Positions 8,349 through 18,214 are shown, numbered from the stretch's first letter. The stretch: DNA of 64,000 bases from DASUNP01 sp035249305 (GCA_035249305.1 DATFGQ010000097.1:143691-207690), one strand, 5' to 3'. Translations and numbers: made by a program. The notes: generated by a model not told the origin, from the letters alone.

Positions 8349-8858
8349 ATGGAGAATAGAAACAAGACGCCGGAATTGAACAAGACTACGGGGAGCAGCC
8401 CGTCGTCGTCTAACAAGACCACCACGGGGACTACGCCCAGCACGTCGCAAAGCAACGTGGCGCACAACACGCCCACGAGCAATACCGGCACCAGTAGCAC
8501 AGCGTTTCCCAATACGTCTACTACGGGGCAGACTACCCCGACGGCGGCGAGCGCACAGCGCGCCCGCGACGAGAGCTCGAACTTGGGGAACCGCTCTTCG
8601 GAGGTCTATGACCAGACGAAGCAAGCCATGACTCAGGCGTACGACAAGACTACCGAGACGCTGTCGCAGACCTACAACCAGGCCATGGATTATGGCCGTG
8701 AGAACCCCGGCAAGCTGACGCTCATCGCGTTCGGCGCCGGCATCGGCATAGGGCTGTTGCTCGCTGGCGGTTTTTCGGGCGGCCGCAGCCGCACGAGCCG
8801 CATCGCGGAGCCCGCGATAGACGCGCTCTCGCGCATCGCGCTAGAGTTCTTCCGGTAA
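8349..8858 (+). CDS. Thr/Ser/Asn-rich tail-anchored protein (YqjD/DUF883-like C-terminus)
   Basis: A 169-residue protein. The first 75 residues are low-complexity T/S/N/P, then a helical region (YDQTKQAMTQAYDKTTETLSQ) leads to RENPGKLTLIAFGAGIGIGLLLAGGF, the proline-glycine-membrane helix found at the end of ElaB/YqjD-type proteins. The gene has its own strong AAGGAGGG site and ends before a rho-independent terminator at 8902-8940, closing the envelope-stress set. Confidence 0.65.
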   Translation: MENRNKTPELNKTTGSSPSSSNKTTTGTTPSTSQSNVAHNTPTSNTGTSSTAFPNTSTTGQTTPTAASAQRARDESSNLGNRSSEVYDQTKQAMTQAYDKTTETLSQTYNQAMDYGRENPGKLTLIAFGAGIGIGLLLAGGFSGGRSRTSRIAEPAIDALSRIALEFFR

Positions 8859-8901
8859 TCGACCGGCAGACGCGACGCGCAGCGAACTTCATAACACTTC
8901 G

Positions 8902-8940
8902 GGAGGGCAAGCCGCTCGCCGCGGCGCCCTCCTATTCTTT
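8902..8940 (+). terminator. Rho-independent terminator of the envelope-stress set
   Basis: GGAGGGC (8902-8908) pairs with GCCCTCC (8926-8932), with an inner GCCGC/GCGGC stem, and is followed by tattcttttg. It lies 44 bp after the stop at 8858. Confidence 0.75.
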
Positions 8941-8949
8941 TGCGCGACA

Positions 8950-8992
8950 TTGCTAGCGCCGCCCGATTCCACTATACTTACCGACCGGTAAG
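8950..8992 (+). promoter_or_regulatory. Sigma-70 promoter with overlapping palindromic operator
   Basis: TTGCTA (8950-8955), a 17-bp spacer and TATACT (8973-8978) form a good housekeeping promoter. The palindrome CTTACCG-AC-CGGTAAG (8977-8992) overlaps the -10 box and start region. Operators of this form are typical of TetR-family repressors, so the following gene is probably repressed until a ligand appears. No TetR gene is in the window. Confidence 0.65.
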
Positions 8993-9081
8993 CGCTACTC
9001 AATCGATTCACAGCTTTCGAGCATAACCCACACACCGTTCGGAGAAGCCTCTGGTCTTCGTCCGAACCGGGGGTGCATGCG

Positions 9082-11028
9082 ATGAAGAAGATCAAAGATA
9101 AGAAGACCGACGCGTCGAGAAGGAGCTTCATAACGAAGACAGTAGTCGGCGCGGGCGCGACCGCCGTGACGGCGTTGGGCCAGGCAAAAGCCGCCGATAA
9201 ATCCGAAGCCGGCAAATCTGAAGCCGGTGCGATAAGGATACCCGACGAGTTCGCGCAGGCCGCGCAGGCCGCGCCCGCGCAAGCGAGCTTCCCCATGACG
9301 GGCGCGCAGGTCTTCGCGCGGGTCTGCAAAGAGGAAGGGCTCGCGGCGCTCTTCTGCTGCCCTGGCAACTACAACGTGGTCAACGCCATCGCCCAAGAAG
9401 GCATCCCGACTTACTCGGGCCGCCACGAAGGGGCGATGTGTCATGCAGCGGACGCCTTCACGCGAGTGACGGGCGAGGTGGCGGCCGCGAGTGGGACCGA
9501 GGGGCCGGGCTTCACAGACATGATCTGCGCCATCGCCGCCGCTAACGCCGCGCGCTCGCCGCTCCTTGTGCTGGCGTCTAACATGTCGCTCTACAACGAA
9601 GACACGGAGGCGGGGATTCAACTCGGCTACCAGCAGCCGACTACCGAGGGGTTGAAGAAATACGGCAAACGGCTGATCACACCTGCGCGCGTCCACGAGT
9701 ACGCCGCTTACGCCTTCCGGCAGTTGCGCTCGGGCACGCCGCGCCCCGTCCATATCGATTTTCCGAGCGAAGTCTATCGCGCGCAGTTCAAGACGCCGGG
9801 CGATCTTGCATACTATTTCGACAAGGCGAGGTATCGCACATCCGCGCGCCCGCACCCCGGCCCTAAAGAGGTGAGCGCGGCCATAGACATGCTCAAGCAG
9901 GCCCAGCGCCCCATCATCGTTTCGAGCAACGGCGTCTTCTACAGCCGCGCGTGGGACGCGCTCGCCAGGCTCGCCGAGAAGGCGCAGATTCCCGTAGTCG
10001 AGTCGGGCGCGATGAAGGGTCAGTTTTCAGACGCGCACCCGCTTTCGGCAAACGCCGCTCCGGGGGCGCTGGCGAGCGCGGACCTCGTGATGCTCGTCGG
10101 CCAGTATTGCATGCCGACCGTCGGCGAATTCGCGTTCGGGCCAGACGCTAAATACATCCGCATCGATCCGTGCTCGGAAGACATCGGCCGCAACATGCCC
10201 ATCGATCTCGGCATGGTCAGTTGCGAGCGCGCGGCGCTTGAGACTCTGGCCGACAGCGTGCCCGCGATGAAGCACGACGCCTGGGTCGCCGAGATAGCGG
10301 CCGCGCGGCAGAAGTTTGAAGAGGAGCTTGATGGGTTTTACAAGCTCGGCGCGAGCTACGCCGACGCCGTGCACCCCGCGGTGATAGCCAAAGAGCTGAG
10401 CGATTTTATGTACCGCGGCAAGATCCCGAAAGAGCAGACGACCTTCGTGTCGGGCGGGTACGGGATCGCCCGGTACGTGCGCCGCTGGCTTCGCGGATAC
10501 CGACCGGGGCAGATAATGAACGGCGCTTATCAGTATGGCGCGATCGGGCCGGACGTAGGCTACAGCTTCGGCGTGAGCGCGGCCGTTCGACACGGCGTCG
10601 GGCCGCAGGCGGCTCACAAAGGCTCTCCGGTGATCTGTGTTACGGGCGACGCGGGGTTCGGCTACACGGCTATGGAGGTGGAGACGCTGTCGAAGTACCG
10701 CATGCCCGTGATCGTCATCGTCTACAACAACAACGCCTGGGGGACGTGGACGGGCAACCGCCGCAACCCGGTCGCGCTCTCGCTCCACCTCTTCCAAGAG
10801 AACGTCCGCTACGACAAGGTGGGCGAGGCGTTAGGCGCGCACGGCGAGTACGTCACCAAACCCGGCGAGTTTCGCGCCGCGCTCGAACGCTGTTACCAGA
10901 TAGCCGTGCGCGAAAGCCGCCCGTCGGTCATCAACTGCCAGGCGAAGAAGGAGTTCTGGATCAAGGAAGACTATCCGCCCGGATTCCTCGGCGCCGTCGA
11001 GCCGGGCTGCATGTCTTACAACCACTAA
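9082..11028 (+). CDS. Tat-exported thiamine diphosphate-dependent enzyme (acetolactate synthase-like)
   Basis: A 648-residue protein of the acetolactate synthase/benzoylformate decarboxylase class. It has the ThDP-activating glutamate E116 in GRHEGAM, and the ThDP/Mg motif GDA (522-524) ending in NNN (549-551); the usual GDG is GDA here, which is tolerated in the class. The N-terminus has a twin-arginine signal S12-R13-R14-S15-F16-I17 followed by a hydrophobic stretch and AKAAD, so the folded holoenzyme would be exported. An upstream in-frame GTG (9073) is possible. The promoter/operator at 8950-8992 controls it. A periplasmic location is unusual for this class; the substrate is not predictable. 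Confidence 0.85.
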   Translation: MKKIKDKKTDASRRSFITKTVVGAGATAVTALGQAKAADKSEAGKSEAGAIRIPDEFAQAAQAAPAQASFPMTGAQVFARVCKEEGLAALFCCPGNYNVVNAIAQEGIPTYSGRHEGAMCHAADAFTRVTGEVAAASGTEGPGFTDMICAIAAANAARSPLLVLASNMSLYNEDTEAGIQLGYQQPTTEGLKKYGKRLITPARVHEYAAYAFRQLRSGTPRPVHIDFPSEVYRAQFKTPGDLAYYFDKARYRTSARPHPGPKEVSAAIDMLKQAQRPIIVSSNGVFYSRAWDALARLAEKAQIPVVESGAMKGQFSDAHPLSANAAPGALASADLVMLVGQYCMPTVGEFAFGPDAKYIRIDPCSEDIGRNMPIDLGMVSCERAALETLADSVPAMKHDAWVAEIAAARQKFEEELDGFYKLGASYADAVHPAVIAKELSDFMYRGKIPKEQTTFVSGGYGIARYVRRWLRGYRPGQIMNGAYQYGAIGPDVGYSFGVSAAVRHGVGPQAAHKGSPVICVTGDAGFGYTAMEVETLSKYRMPVIVIVYNNNAWGTWTGNRRNPVALSLHLFQENVRYDKVGEALGAHGEYVTKPGEFRAALERCYQIAVRESRPSVINCQAKKEFWIKEDYPPGFLGAVEPGCMSYNH

Positions 11029-11033
11029 AGGGC

Positions 11034-11108
11034 AGTTTTAAGTTTTTAGTTTTCAGTTTTCAGCACCGGAACTAAAAACTAGAAACTGAAAACTAAAAAC
11101 TTAAAACT
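11034..11108. repeat. Perfect 26-bp AT-rich inverted repeat
   Basis: The arms at 11034-11059 and 11083-11108 are exact reverse complements (agttttaagtttttagtttt...). The element fills the gap between the ThDP enzyme and the next gene, ending 10 bp before its ATG. It can act as a hairpin, but the style resembles a dispersed intergenic repeat. Confidence 0.8.
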
Positions 11109-11118
11109 TAAAACTGGA

Positions 11119-11568
11119 ATGTTGAAGGTAGTCAGAGAAAACTTGCAGGCGTATGCGGACCGCGGAGTCTTTCGCGGCTTCAACGAAGTCAAGAGCGGGC
11201 AATTCAGATTCGTGTGGCTCGTCCGACACCAGATGGAGCTGAGCGTCGATACGGCGAAGCAGGTGCTCAGGTTCAAACAGCTTCTGCCCGCCGTCCCCGC
11301 GAGCTCACCTCTGTACGCCGAGCTGAAGGGGTTTATACGCGAGCGCCACGCCCGTGACCTGCCCCCGCACCGTCGGATCGACCCGCGCCGCGCCGAGGTC
11401 GCCTGCTTCAATCGCGGAGGCTTCGTCTCGCTCTCGCTCAAGGTCAGGAACAGGCAGTACGCTTACGGCGTCAACAGAATTGTCAATCTGGTTCACGAGC
11501 TCTTTCTGCACTTGCGCGACACGCACCCCGAGTATCTGATGGAGAATTTTGATGTGCCTCAGGAATAG
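11119..11568 (+). CDS. Conserved hypothetical protein, 149 aa
   Basis: I do not recognise the family. The protein is soluble and basic, with no signal peptide: MLKVVRENLQAYADRGVFRGF at the start, a central RHARDLPPHRRIDPRRAEVACFNR basic stretch and VNRIVNLVHELFLHLRDTHPEYL at the C-terminus, a helix with conserved-looking His/Glu. There is no clear ribosome site before ATG 11119. Its 3' end overlaps the cytochrome c gene by 17 bp, and that gene's ribosome site lies inside it, so the two are translated together; it may serve in cytochrome maturation or simply be co-transcribed. Confidence 0.6.
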   Translation: MLKVVRENLQAYADRGVFRGFNEVKSGQFRFVWLVRHQMELSVDTAKQVLRFKQLLPAVPASSPLYAELKGFIRERHARDLPPHRRIDPRRAEVACFNRGGFVSLSLKVRNRQYAYGVNRIVNLVHELFLHLRDTHPEYLMENFDVPQE

Positions 11569-11959
11569 TCTCATCATCTTTGTGATGGCCGCGCTCGGAC
11601 TGATTGCCGAAGCTCAGTCGCCGCGTCGCAACGCCGAGGCGATGAAGCTCAAGAACCCCGTAGCCGTTGACGCCGAATCGATAGAGGCCGGGAAGAAACT
11701 TTACCAGCGACACTGCGCTTCGTGTCACGGCCCTCAAGGCAAAGGCGATGGCGGCATGGCTTTGAGCGGCGGCACGCCGTCTGATCTCACGGACGAAACG
11801 TGGGATTACGGCTCCACGGACGGAGAGATATTCGTGAGCATACGCGACGGAGTGTCAAGCGACATGCTCGCCTACAAAGAGAAGCTCGACGAGAAACAGA
11901 TATGGCAGGTGGTCAACTTCATACGCAGCATCGGGCCTAAGACGAAAGAAGGGAAGTAG
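11552..11959 (+). CDS. Secreted class I cytochrome c
   Basis: A 135-residue protein with a signal peptide (MCLRNSLIIFVMAALGLIAEAQ) and one heme-binding CASCH motif at residues 55-59. A Met ligand candidate lies in SSDMLAYK, and QIWQVVNFIRSI is the usual terminal helix. It should carry electrons in the periplasm. ATG 11552 is used because GGAG lies 7 nt upstream; a TTG three bases earlier is less likely. It opens a cluster of secreted heme proteins reaching to 18147. Confidence 0.9.
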   Translation: MCLRNSLIIFVMAALGLIAEAQSPRRNAEAMKLKNPVAVDAESIEAGKKLYQRHCASCHGPQGKGDGGMALSGGTPSDLTDETWDYGSTDGEIFVSIRDGVSSDMLAYKEKLDEKQIWQVVNFIRSIGPKTKEGK

Positions 11960-12087
11960 CAGCACTCCGAAAGCGGAGGTCTTATTCAATTGGAATAGAA
12001 TATGTGCTATAAGAGTCGTAACAGTGGAGCCAGCCATCCGGGTCTTACGCAATTATAATTTCGTTACCTGTAACCGGGAGGCTAAAG

Positions 12088-13413
12088 ATGAAACGCATCC
12101 TCAGTGTCAGCCTGTTAGGCTCTGGTTTAGTGGCGGGTCTGTTCCTGGTCCTCAGCACCGCTGTCGTTTCGGCTAACAAGCCGGCCGTCGTAACTTTCAG
12201 CAAAGACGTTGCGCCGATCATTCAGAAGAACTGCCAGGCGTGCCACCGCCCCGGCGAAGTCGCGCCGATGTCGTTTATGAGCTTCAAAGAGGTGCGGCCG
12301 TGGGCCAAGGCTATCCGCGAAAAAGTCGTGACGCGCCAGATGCCGCCCTGGTTTGCGGACCCCAAACACGGCGAGTTCTCTAACGACTGCCGCCTGTCTC
12401 AAAAAGAGATCGACACCCTCGTCGCCTGGGTCGACGCGGGCGCTCCCGAAGGCAATCCGAAAGATCTGCCCGCGAACCCGAAATACCCCGATGGCTGGCA
12501 GATCGGCAAACCGGACGTTGTGTTTTCTATGACTGAAGTCTACAACGTCCCGGCCGAAGGGGTGATACCTTACAAATACTTCTCGGTGCCTACGAACTTC
12601 ACCGAAGACAAGTACGTGCAGTTCGCCGAGATCCGCCAGGGCAATCGCAAGCTCGTGCATCACATCATCGTCGACGTCCGCTACCCCGAGCATGGCAACC
12701 TTCCGAAGCCGGGCGAGATTCCTTCCGAAGAGCTTGCGGCGGCGCGCGGGCGCGCGTCGAGCGGCGAGCGACCCGCCGATTCAGATGGGCGATTGGTTGG
12801 CTGGGCGCCGGGCGAAGCCCCACTGATTCTCAGGCCCGGTCAGGCGAAGCTCCTCAAGAAAGGCTCGGTGCTGATCTTCCAGGTCCATTACACGACGAAC
12901 GGCGAAGCGGGCACCGACCGCTCAAGCGTGGGCTTGATATTCTCGAAGCACCCCGTCGAGAAACGCGTCATCACCGCCGGCGCGGTGGGTCGCAACCTTG
13001 AGATACCGCCCGGCGCGCCGAACTACGAGATCAAATCGTCGTTCGAGTTCAAAGAAGACAGCCACATCGACAGCCTCCACCCGCACATGCACATGCGCGG
13101 CAAGGATTTTCTCTACCGCCTGGTCTACCCCGACGGCACGTCGAAGGTGCTGTTGTCCGTGCCGCGATGGGATTTCAACTGGCAACTGACTTACGTCTTC
13201 AAAGGGGAGGTCGCCGCGCCTAAGGGGAGCCGCCTCGAATGCGTCGCGCATTACGACAACTCGCCGCAGAACAAGTTCAATCCCGACCCGACGAAGCTTG
13301 TGAAGTGGGGGCCGCAGACCTGGGACGAGATGATGATAGGTTATCTCGATTACACGCTCGACAAGCAGGACCTGCGCCGGGCGCAGCCGCAGGACGCCTC
13401 TAAAGGAAAGTGA
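12088..13413 (+). CDS. Secreted cytochrome c / copper type II ascorbate-dependent monooxygenase-like protein (copy 1)
   Basis: A 441-residue protein. After a signal peptide (1-29) comes a short heme domain with CQACH at 49-53, then RQMPPWFADP, and a C-terminal half resembling the copper type II ascorbate-dependent monooxygenase fold, including LVHHIIVDVRYPEHG and HPHMHMRGKDF (H331, H333, H335), where His/Met residues would bind copper. Acidobacteria have expanded this arrangement; no substrate is established. Good ribosome site (GGGAGG). A paralogue follows 84 bp downstream. Confidence 0.85.
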   Translation: MKRILSVSLLGSGLVAGLFLVLSTAVVSANKPAVVTFSKDVAPIIQKNCQACHRPGEVAPMSFMSFKEVRPWAKAIREKVVTRQMPPWFADPKHGEFSNDCRLSQKEIDTLVAWVDAGAPEGNPKDLPANPKYPDGWQIGKPDVVFSMTEVYNVPAEGVIPYKYFSVPTNFTEDKYVQFAEIRQGNRKLVHHIIVDVRYPEHGNLPKPGEIPSEELAAARGRASSGERPADSDGRLVGWAPGEAPLILRPGQAKLLKKGSVLIFQVHYTTNGEAGTDRSSVGLIFSKHPVEKRVITAGAVGRNLEIPPGAPNYEIKSSFEFKEDSHIDSLHPHMHMRGKDFLYRLVYPDGTSKVLLSVPRWDFNWQLTYVFKGEVAAPKGSRLECVAHYDNSPQNKFNPDPTKLVKWGPQTWDEMMIGYLDYTLDKQDLRRAQPQDASKGK

Positions 13414-13496
13414 CGAGTGAACAGTCACGAGTGACAAGATCAAGTTTCTTGTCGCTCATCACGGTTTACGGTTCACGCCCGCTTAGGAGAAGAGCT

Positions 13497-14912
<1,416 letters not shown>

Positions 14913-14917
14913 ACGGT

Positions 14918-15478
14918 ATGATACGAGCAATAATTCTATCGCTGTTACTTCTCGGGCAAGCCGCGGGGCAACAGTCCAGGCCCACAGACCCGAGCGACCC
15001 GATGCCGCCGCCTAACATGGATTACTTCGTCGGCGCGTGGTCTTTCGAATGGAACGTGCCCGAATCACCCTTAGGCCCGGCGGGCAAGCTCAAAGGGACC
15101 GAGACGTACCGAAAGACCGGCGCGGGAGCTTACGAAAGCGAGATCGTAGGCGAAGGGCCGCAAGGCAGTTTCAAAGCGCGCGCGACGACCGTGTACAACG
15201 AGAAGGAGAAGACCGTGAGGCGTTCGGAGACGGGCCTGTTCGGAGCGGCTGTAGTTAAGATTGGCCCGATCGGCGGCGACCTGGGCGGGTACTACACGAT
15301 CTTCTGGGAGAGCGAGCCTATCAAGAAGGACGGCCACACGATCAAGCTGAAAGGTAAGACGCTGATGCTGTCGCCAGCCAACTACCGCTTGCAGGTGCAG
15401 ATCTCCGTCGACGGCGGGCCTTACATGAATTTCGGAAACCCCTGGTTCCGCAAGGCGGACGGGAAATCGCCTTCATAA
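14918..15478 (+). CDS. Secreted DUF1579-like protein
   Basis: A 186-residue protein starting 5 bp after the preceding stop. It has a signal peptide (MIRAIILSLLLLGQAAGQQ) and MDYFVGAWSFEWNVPESPLGP, the W-containing entry to a lipocalin-like beta barrel seen in DUF1579 proteins. It would be periplasmic, perhaps binding a hydrophobic ligand. It is the last gene of the cytochrome/monooxygenase operon before the RAYT element. Confidence 0.65.
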   Translation: MIRAIILSLLLLGQAAGQQSRPTDPSDPMPPPNMDYFVGAWSFEWNVPESPLGPAGKLKGTETYRKTGAGAYESEIVGEGPQGSFKARATTVYNEKEKTVRRSETGLFGAAVVKIGPIGGDLGGYYTIFWESEPIKKDGHTIKLKGKTLMLSPANYRLQVQISVDGGPYMNFGNPWFRKADGKSPS

Positions 15479-15539
15479 TTACAGATCGCCTACAGATTGT
15501 CCTGTTTACGCCCCGAGGAGATCACAGTGTTCAATTATT

Positions 15540-15630
15540 GATGCCCCAGAGGGGCACAAGATATTAGCCGGTGGCGAAACCACCGGGTTGATCGACCAAA
15601 ATTTCACGCGCCCTGGAAGGGCGCAGGACG
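15540..15630 (+). repeat. Left REP arm of the RAYT element
   Basis: Holds three palindromes in order: TGCCCCAGAGGGGCA, the GCCGGTGGCGAAACCACCGG block and GCGCCCTGGAAGGGCGC. Matches the reverse complement of 16099-16190 along nearly its whole length. Confidence 0.8.
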
Positions 15631-15643
15631 AGGCGTGGACGGT

Positions 15644-16090
15644 ATGCCATCAACCCATCTGAGCCTGCACTATCATCTAATCTTCAGCACTAAAGATCGT
15701 GTGTCATCTATTCATAGAGACTGGCGCGGTCGGTTACACGCCTATATGGGCGGCATAGTCAACGAACTGGGCGGTGTGGCGGAAACGATCGGGGGCATGG
15801 AGGACCACGTTCATTTGCTAGTCGGTCTGCGCGCTACGCACCGACTCGCCGATGTGATGAAAGAGATAAAGTCATCGTCGTCCAGGTGGGTTCACGAGCA
15901 GATTAAGAAGCATCTGTTTTCCTGGCAGGAGGGATATGGGGCTTTCACAGTCAGCTCGTCACAGATCACAGCCGTAAAAAACTACATTGCTAATCAGGAA
16001 GAGCATCATCGCAAAAAGACGTTTCAGGAAGAGTACCTGGAGTTTCTGAAACAGAGCGGCGTGGAATACGACGAAAAATATCTCTGGTGA
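15644..16090 (+). CDS. REP-associated Y1 (IS200-like) transposase, RAYT
   Basis: A 148-residue single-strand HUH transposase of the Y1 family (PF01797). It starts MPSTHLSLHYHLIFSTKDR, has the metal-binding HVHLLV (HUH) motif, and the catalytic tyrosine is expected in VKNYIANQEEHHRKKTFQEEY. It should nick and join single-stranded REP hairpins. ATG 15644 gives the standard family start; an upstream GTG (15635) would add three residues. The ORF looks intact, so the element may be active. Confidence 0.92.
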   Translation: MPSTHLSLHYHLIFSTKDRVSSIHRDWRGRLHAYMGGIVNELGGVAETIGGMEDHVHLLVGLRATHRLADVMKEIKSSSSRWVHEQIKKHLFSWQEGYGAFTVSSSQITAVKNYIANQEEHHRKKTFQEEYLEFLKQSGVEYDEKYLW

Positions 16091-16098
16091 AGGTTGGT

Positions 16099-16190
16099 CC
16101 TGCGCCCCTCCAGGGCGCGTGGCATCTATGCCGATCAATCCGGTGGTTTCACCACCGGCTAATATCCTATGTCCCTCCAGGACATAAGGA
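16099..16190 (-). repeat. Right REP arm of the RAYT element (inverted)
   Basis: Inverted copy of the left arm, with the same three palindromes in reverse order (tgcgcccctccagggcgcg, ccggtggtttcaccaccgg, gtccctccaggac). Differences are scattered single bases that mostly keep the hairpins, as expected for REP sequences. Confidence 0.8.
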
Positions 16191-16287
16191 ATATGACGGC
16201 TCGGGATTTGACCATTACCGCCACCCTGGAATAAGAATGGGGCGGTTCTTTCCGAGTTCGACTACAGCATATGAGCCAGGAGGTTGA

Positions 16288-18147
16288 ATGAGCACCCGCG
16301 GTAAAATTCTCGGCGCAGTCTTGTTTGCCGCGAGCGGTTTTTTTGTCTTCACGCTCACGGCCGCCTCTTCCGGCTCTCCGCAACAACAGGGGGCGACTTC
16401 GCCCGAGGGCGCAGAGTTGTACAAGCAGAAGTGCGCCGTGTGCCACGACAATCCGCAGGATCGCATACCGCCGCTCTTTCTAATCAGACGCCGCTCGGCC
16501 GAAGATGTCATACAGACGCTGACGACGGGCTCGATGAAGCAACAGGCTTCGGGGCTGACGGCGGATCAGGTTCGCGCCCTTGCAATCCATCTCACAGGGA
16601 AACAGCCCGGCTCGGCCGTCCAAGTGAACCTCGACGCGAATCGCTGCAAGGACGGCGTGGGCGCGATCAGCCTCGACGGCCCGCAGTGGAACGGGTGGGG
16701 CCGCGACCTCGATAACTCTCGTTACCAGCCCGAGCCCGGCATCAAGGCCGAAGACGTAGGGCGTCTCAAGCTCAAGTGGGCTTTCGCTCATCCTGGACCG
16801 ATGGCTACGGGGCAGCCGACTGTAATCGGTGAGCGAATATTCCTGACGACCGAGATGGGGCAGATATTCTGCCTGAACGCAAAGACGGGCTGCACGTACT
16901 GGACGATGAATGCGGGGGCTGCGGTCCGCGCGGCCATAAGCGTGGGGCGTATGCCCGCCGGGTCGCGCGCGAAGTTCGCCGTCTATTTTGGAGATGAGAA
17001 ATCGACCGTCCAGGCCGTAGACGCCGCGACGGGCGGTCTGCTCTGGAAGACAAAGATCGAAGACCACATGCTGTCTCGAATAACAGGGTCGCCGATACTC
17101 TATCGCAATCGCATCTACGTCCCGGTCTCTTCGTTCGAAGAGACAGCCGGCCGCGACGCCAGGTATGAATGCTGCACTTTCCGCGGCAGCATCGTCGCGC
17201 TCGACGCCTACACGGGGAAGATAATCTGGAAGAGCTACACCGTGCAGCAGGAGCCGAAGCCGTTTAAGAAGAATTCATCCGGCACGCAGATGTACGGCCC
17301 GGCGGGCGGCGCAATCTGGTCGGCTCCCACTCTGGACCTCAAGCGCAAGGTCATCTACGCCGGCACGGGCAATTCATACACGGACGTTGAGACTCATCAC
17401 TCCGACGCGATCATCGCGCTGGACATGGAGACGGGCAAGCTCAAGTGGTCTGTTCAGCTCACGCCTAAAGATAATTTTCTAGTCGGCTGCCGCCAGCCGG
17501 GCGTCGGCAACTGCCCTGAAGAAGCGGGACCGGATTACGACTTTGGCAGCTCTCCCATCCTTCGCACGCTCGCGGGTGGGAAACAGGTTCTGCTGTGCGG
17601 GCAGAAGTCCGGCGTGATATACGCGCTCGACCCCGATAACGGCGGCAAGAAAATATGGGAAGTGAAAGTAGGCAATGGCGGCGCGCTTGGCGGTATACAG
17701 TGGGGGTTCACCGCCGACGCGGAGAATGTCTACGTGCCTGTCGCCGACGTGAGCGGCGCGGCCCGCCGGCCCGGAATAACCGCGCTCAAGATCGCCACGG
17801 GCGAGAAGCTCTGGCACGCGCCCGCGCCCGCTGCGAAATGTAGCTGGGGGACTACGCGCTGCAACAACTCTCAATCGGCGGCTGCGACCGCAATACCCGG
17901 AGTGGTATTTTCCGGCACGGCGGACGGACACCTGCGCGCTTACTCTACGAAAGACGGCGCGATCCTGTGGGACTATGACACGGCGCAGATGGCCGAGACT
18001 GTTAACGGCGGGCCCGCAAAAGGCGGGGCGCTTGATGGCGGCGGGCCTGTTGTAGTTAACGGCGTGCTCTACACAAATTCAGGTTACGGCCGGCTGGTCG
18101 GTCAGCCTGGCAACTTGTTGCTGGCCTTCACGGTCGACGGCAAATAA
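16288..18147 (+). CDS. PQQ-binding beta-propeller dehydrogenase with N-terminal cytochrome c domain
   Basis: A 619-residue secreted protein. A signal peptide or anchor (about 8-27) is followed by heme motif CAVCH (49-53), then repeated outer-strand motifs of a PQQ propeller (for instance LKLKWAFAHPG, GRLLWKTKI-like GGLLWKTKI, GKIIWKSY, GAILWDYD). The order cytochrome-then-propeller resembles polyvinyl-alcohol dehydrogenase-type quinohemoproteins. It would oxidise an alcohol and pass electrons to heme and the periplasmic cytochrome at 11552. GGAGG lies 7 nt before the ATG. It is separated from the cytochrome cluster by the RAYT insertion. Confidence 0.88.
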   Translation: MSTRGKILGAVLFAASGFFVFTLTAASSGSPQQQGATSPEGAELYKQKCAVCHDNPQDRIPPLFLIRRRSAEDVIQTLTTGSMKQQASGLTADQVRALAIHLTGKQPGSAVQVNLDANRCKDGVGAISLDGPQWNGWGRDLDNSRYQPEPGIKAEDVGRLKLKWAFAHPGPMATGQPTVIGERIFLTTEMGQIFCLNAKTGCTYWTMNAGAAVRAAISVGRMPAGSRAKFAVYFGDEKSTVQAVDAATGGLLWKTKIEDHMLSRITGSPILYRNRIYVPVSSFEETAGRDARYECCTFRGSIVALDAYTGKIIWKSYTVQQEPKPFKKNSSGTQMYGPAGGAIWSAPTLDLKRKVIYAGTGNSYTDVETHHSDAIIALDMETGKLKWSVQLTPKDNFLVGCRQPGVGNCPEEAGPDYDFGSSPILRTLAGGKQVLLCGQKSGVIYALDPDNGGKKIWEVKVGNGGALGGIQWGFTADAENVYVPVADVSGAARRPGITALKIATGEKLWHAPAPAAKCSWGTTRCNNSQSAAATAIPGVVFSGTADGHLRAYSTKDGAILWDYDTAQMAETVNGGPAKGGALDGGGPVVVNGVLYTNSGYGRLVGQPGNLLLAFTVDGK

Positions 18148-18168
18148 AGCCGGTCAGCTAACACAAAA

Positions 18169-18214
18169 GCTGCGACAAGTCGCAGCACTCCAAAGGAGCG
18201 GTCGCTTCTTTTTG
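18169..18214 (+). terminator. Terminator-like hairpins after the PQQ dehydrogenase
   Basis: GCTGCGA-CAAG-TCGCAGC (18169-18186) is a perfect hairpin, followed by gagcggtcgcttctttttg, a short stem with a T run. A related sequence (gcagcactccgaaagcggaggtctt) occurs just after the cytochrome c gene at 11960, so this may be a recurrent intergenic element. Confidence 0.55.

Larger units (their letters stand above)
15540..16190 (+). mobile_element. RAYT element: Y1 transposase flanked by ~90-bp inverted REP pairs
   Basis: The transposase gene is bracketed by two near-identical sequences in opposite orientation, 15540-15630 and 16099-16190. Each contains the palindromes GCCGGTGG..CCACCGG and CGCGCCCTGGA-GGGCGC. 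Such a REP-transposase-REP arrangement is that of a RAYT ('REP-associated tyrosine transposase') unit. It interrupts the gap between the DUF1579-like and PQQ-dehydrogenase genes and disrupts no gene that I can see. Confidence 0.85.

Noticed and set aside
9073..9081. GTG start for the ThDP enzyme
   Set aside because: ATG 9082 gives the same Tat signal with three fewer residues; neither has a strong ribosome site, so the standard ATG was kept.
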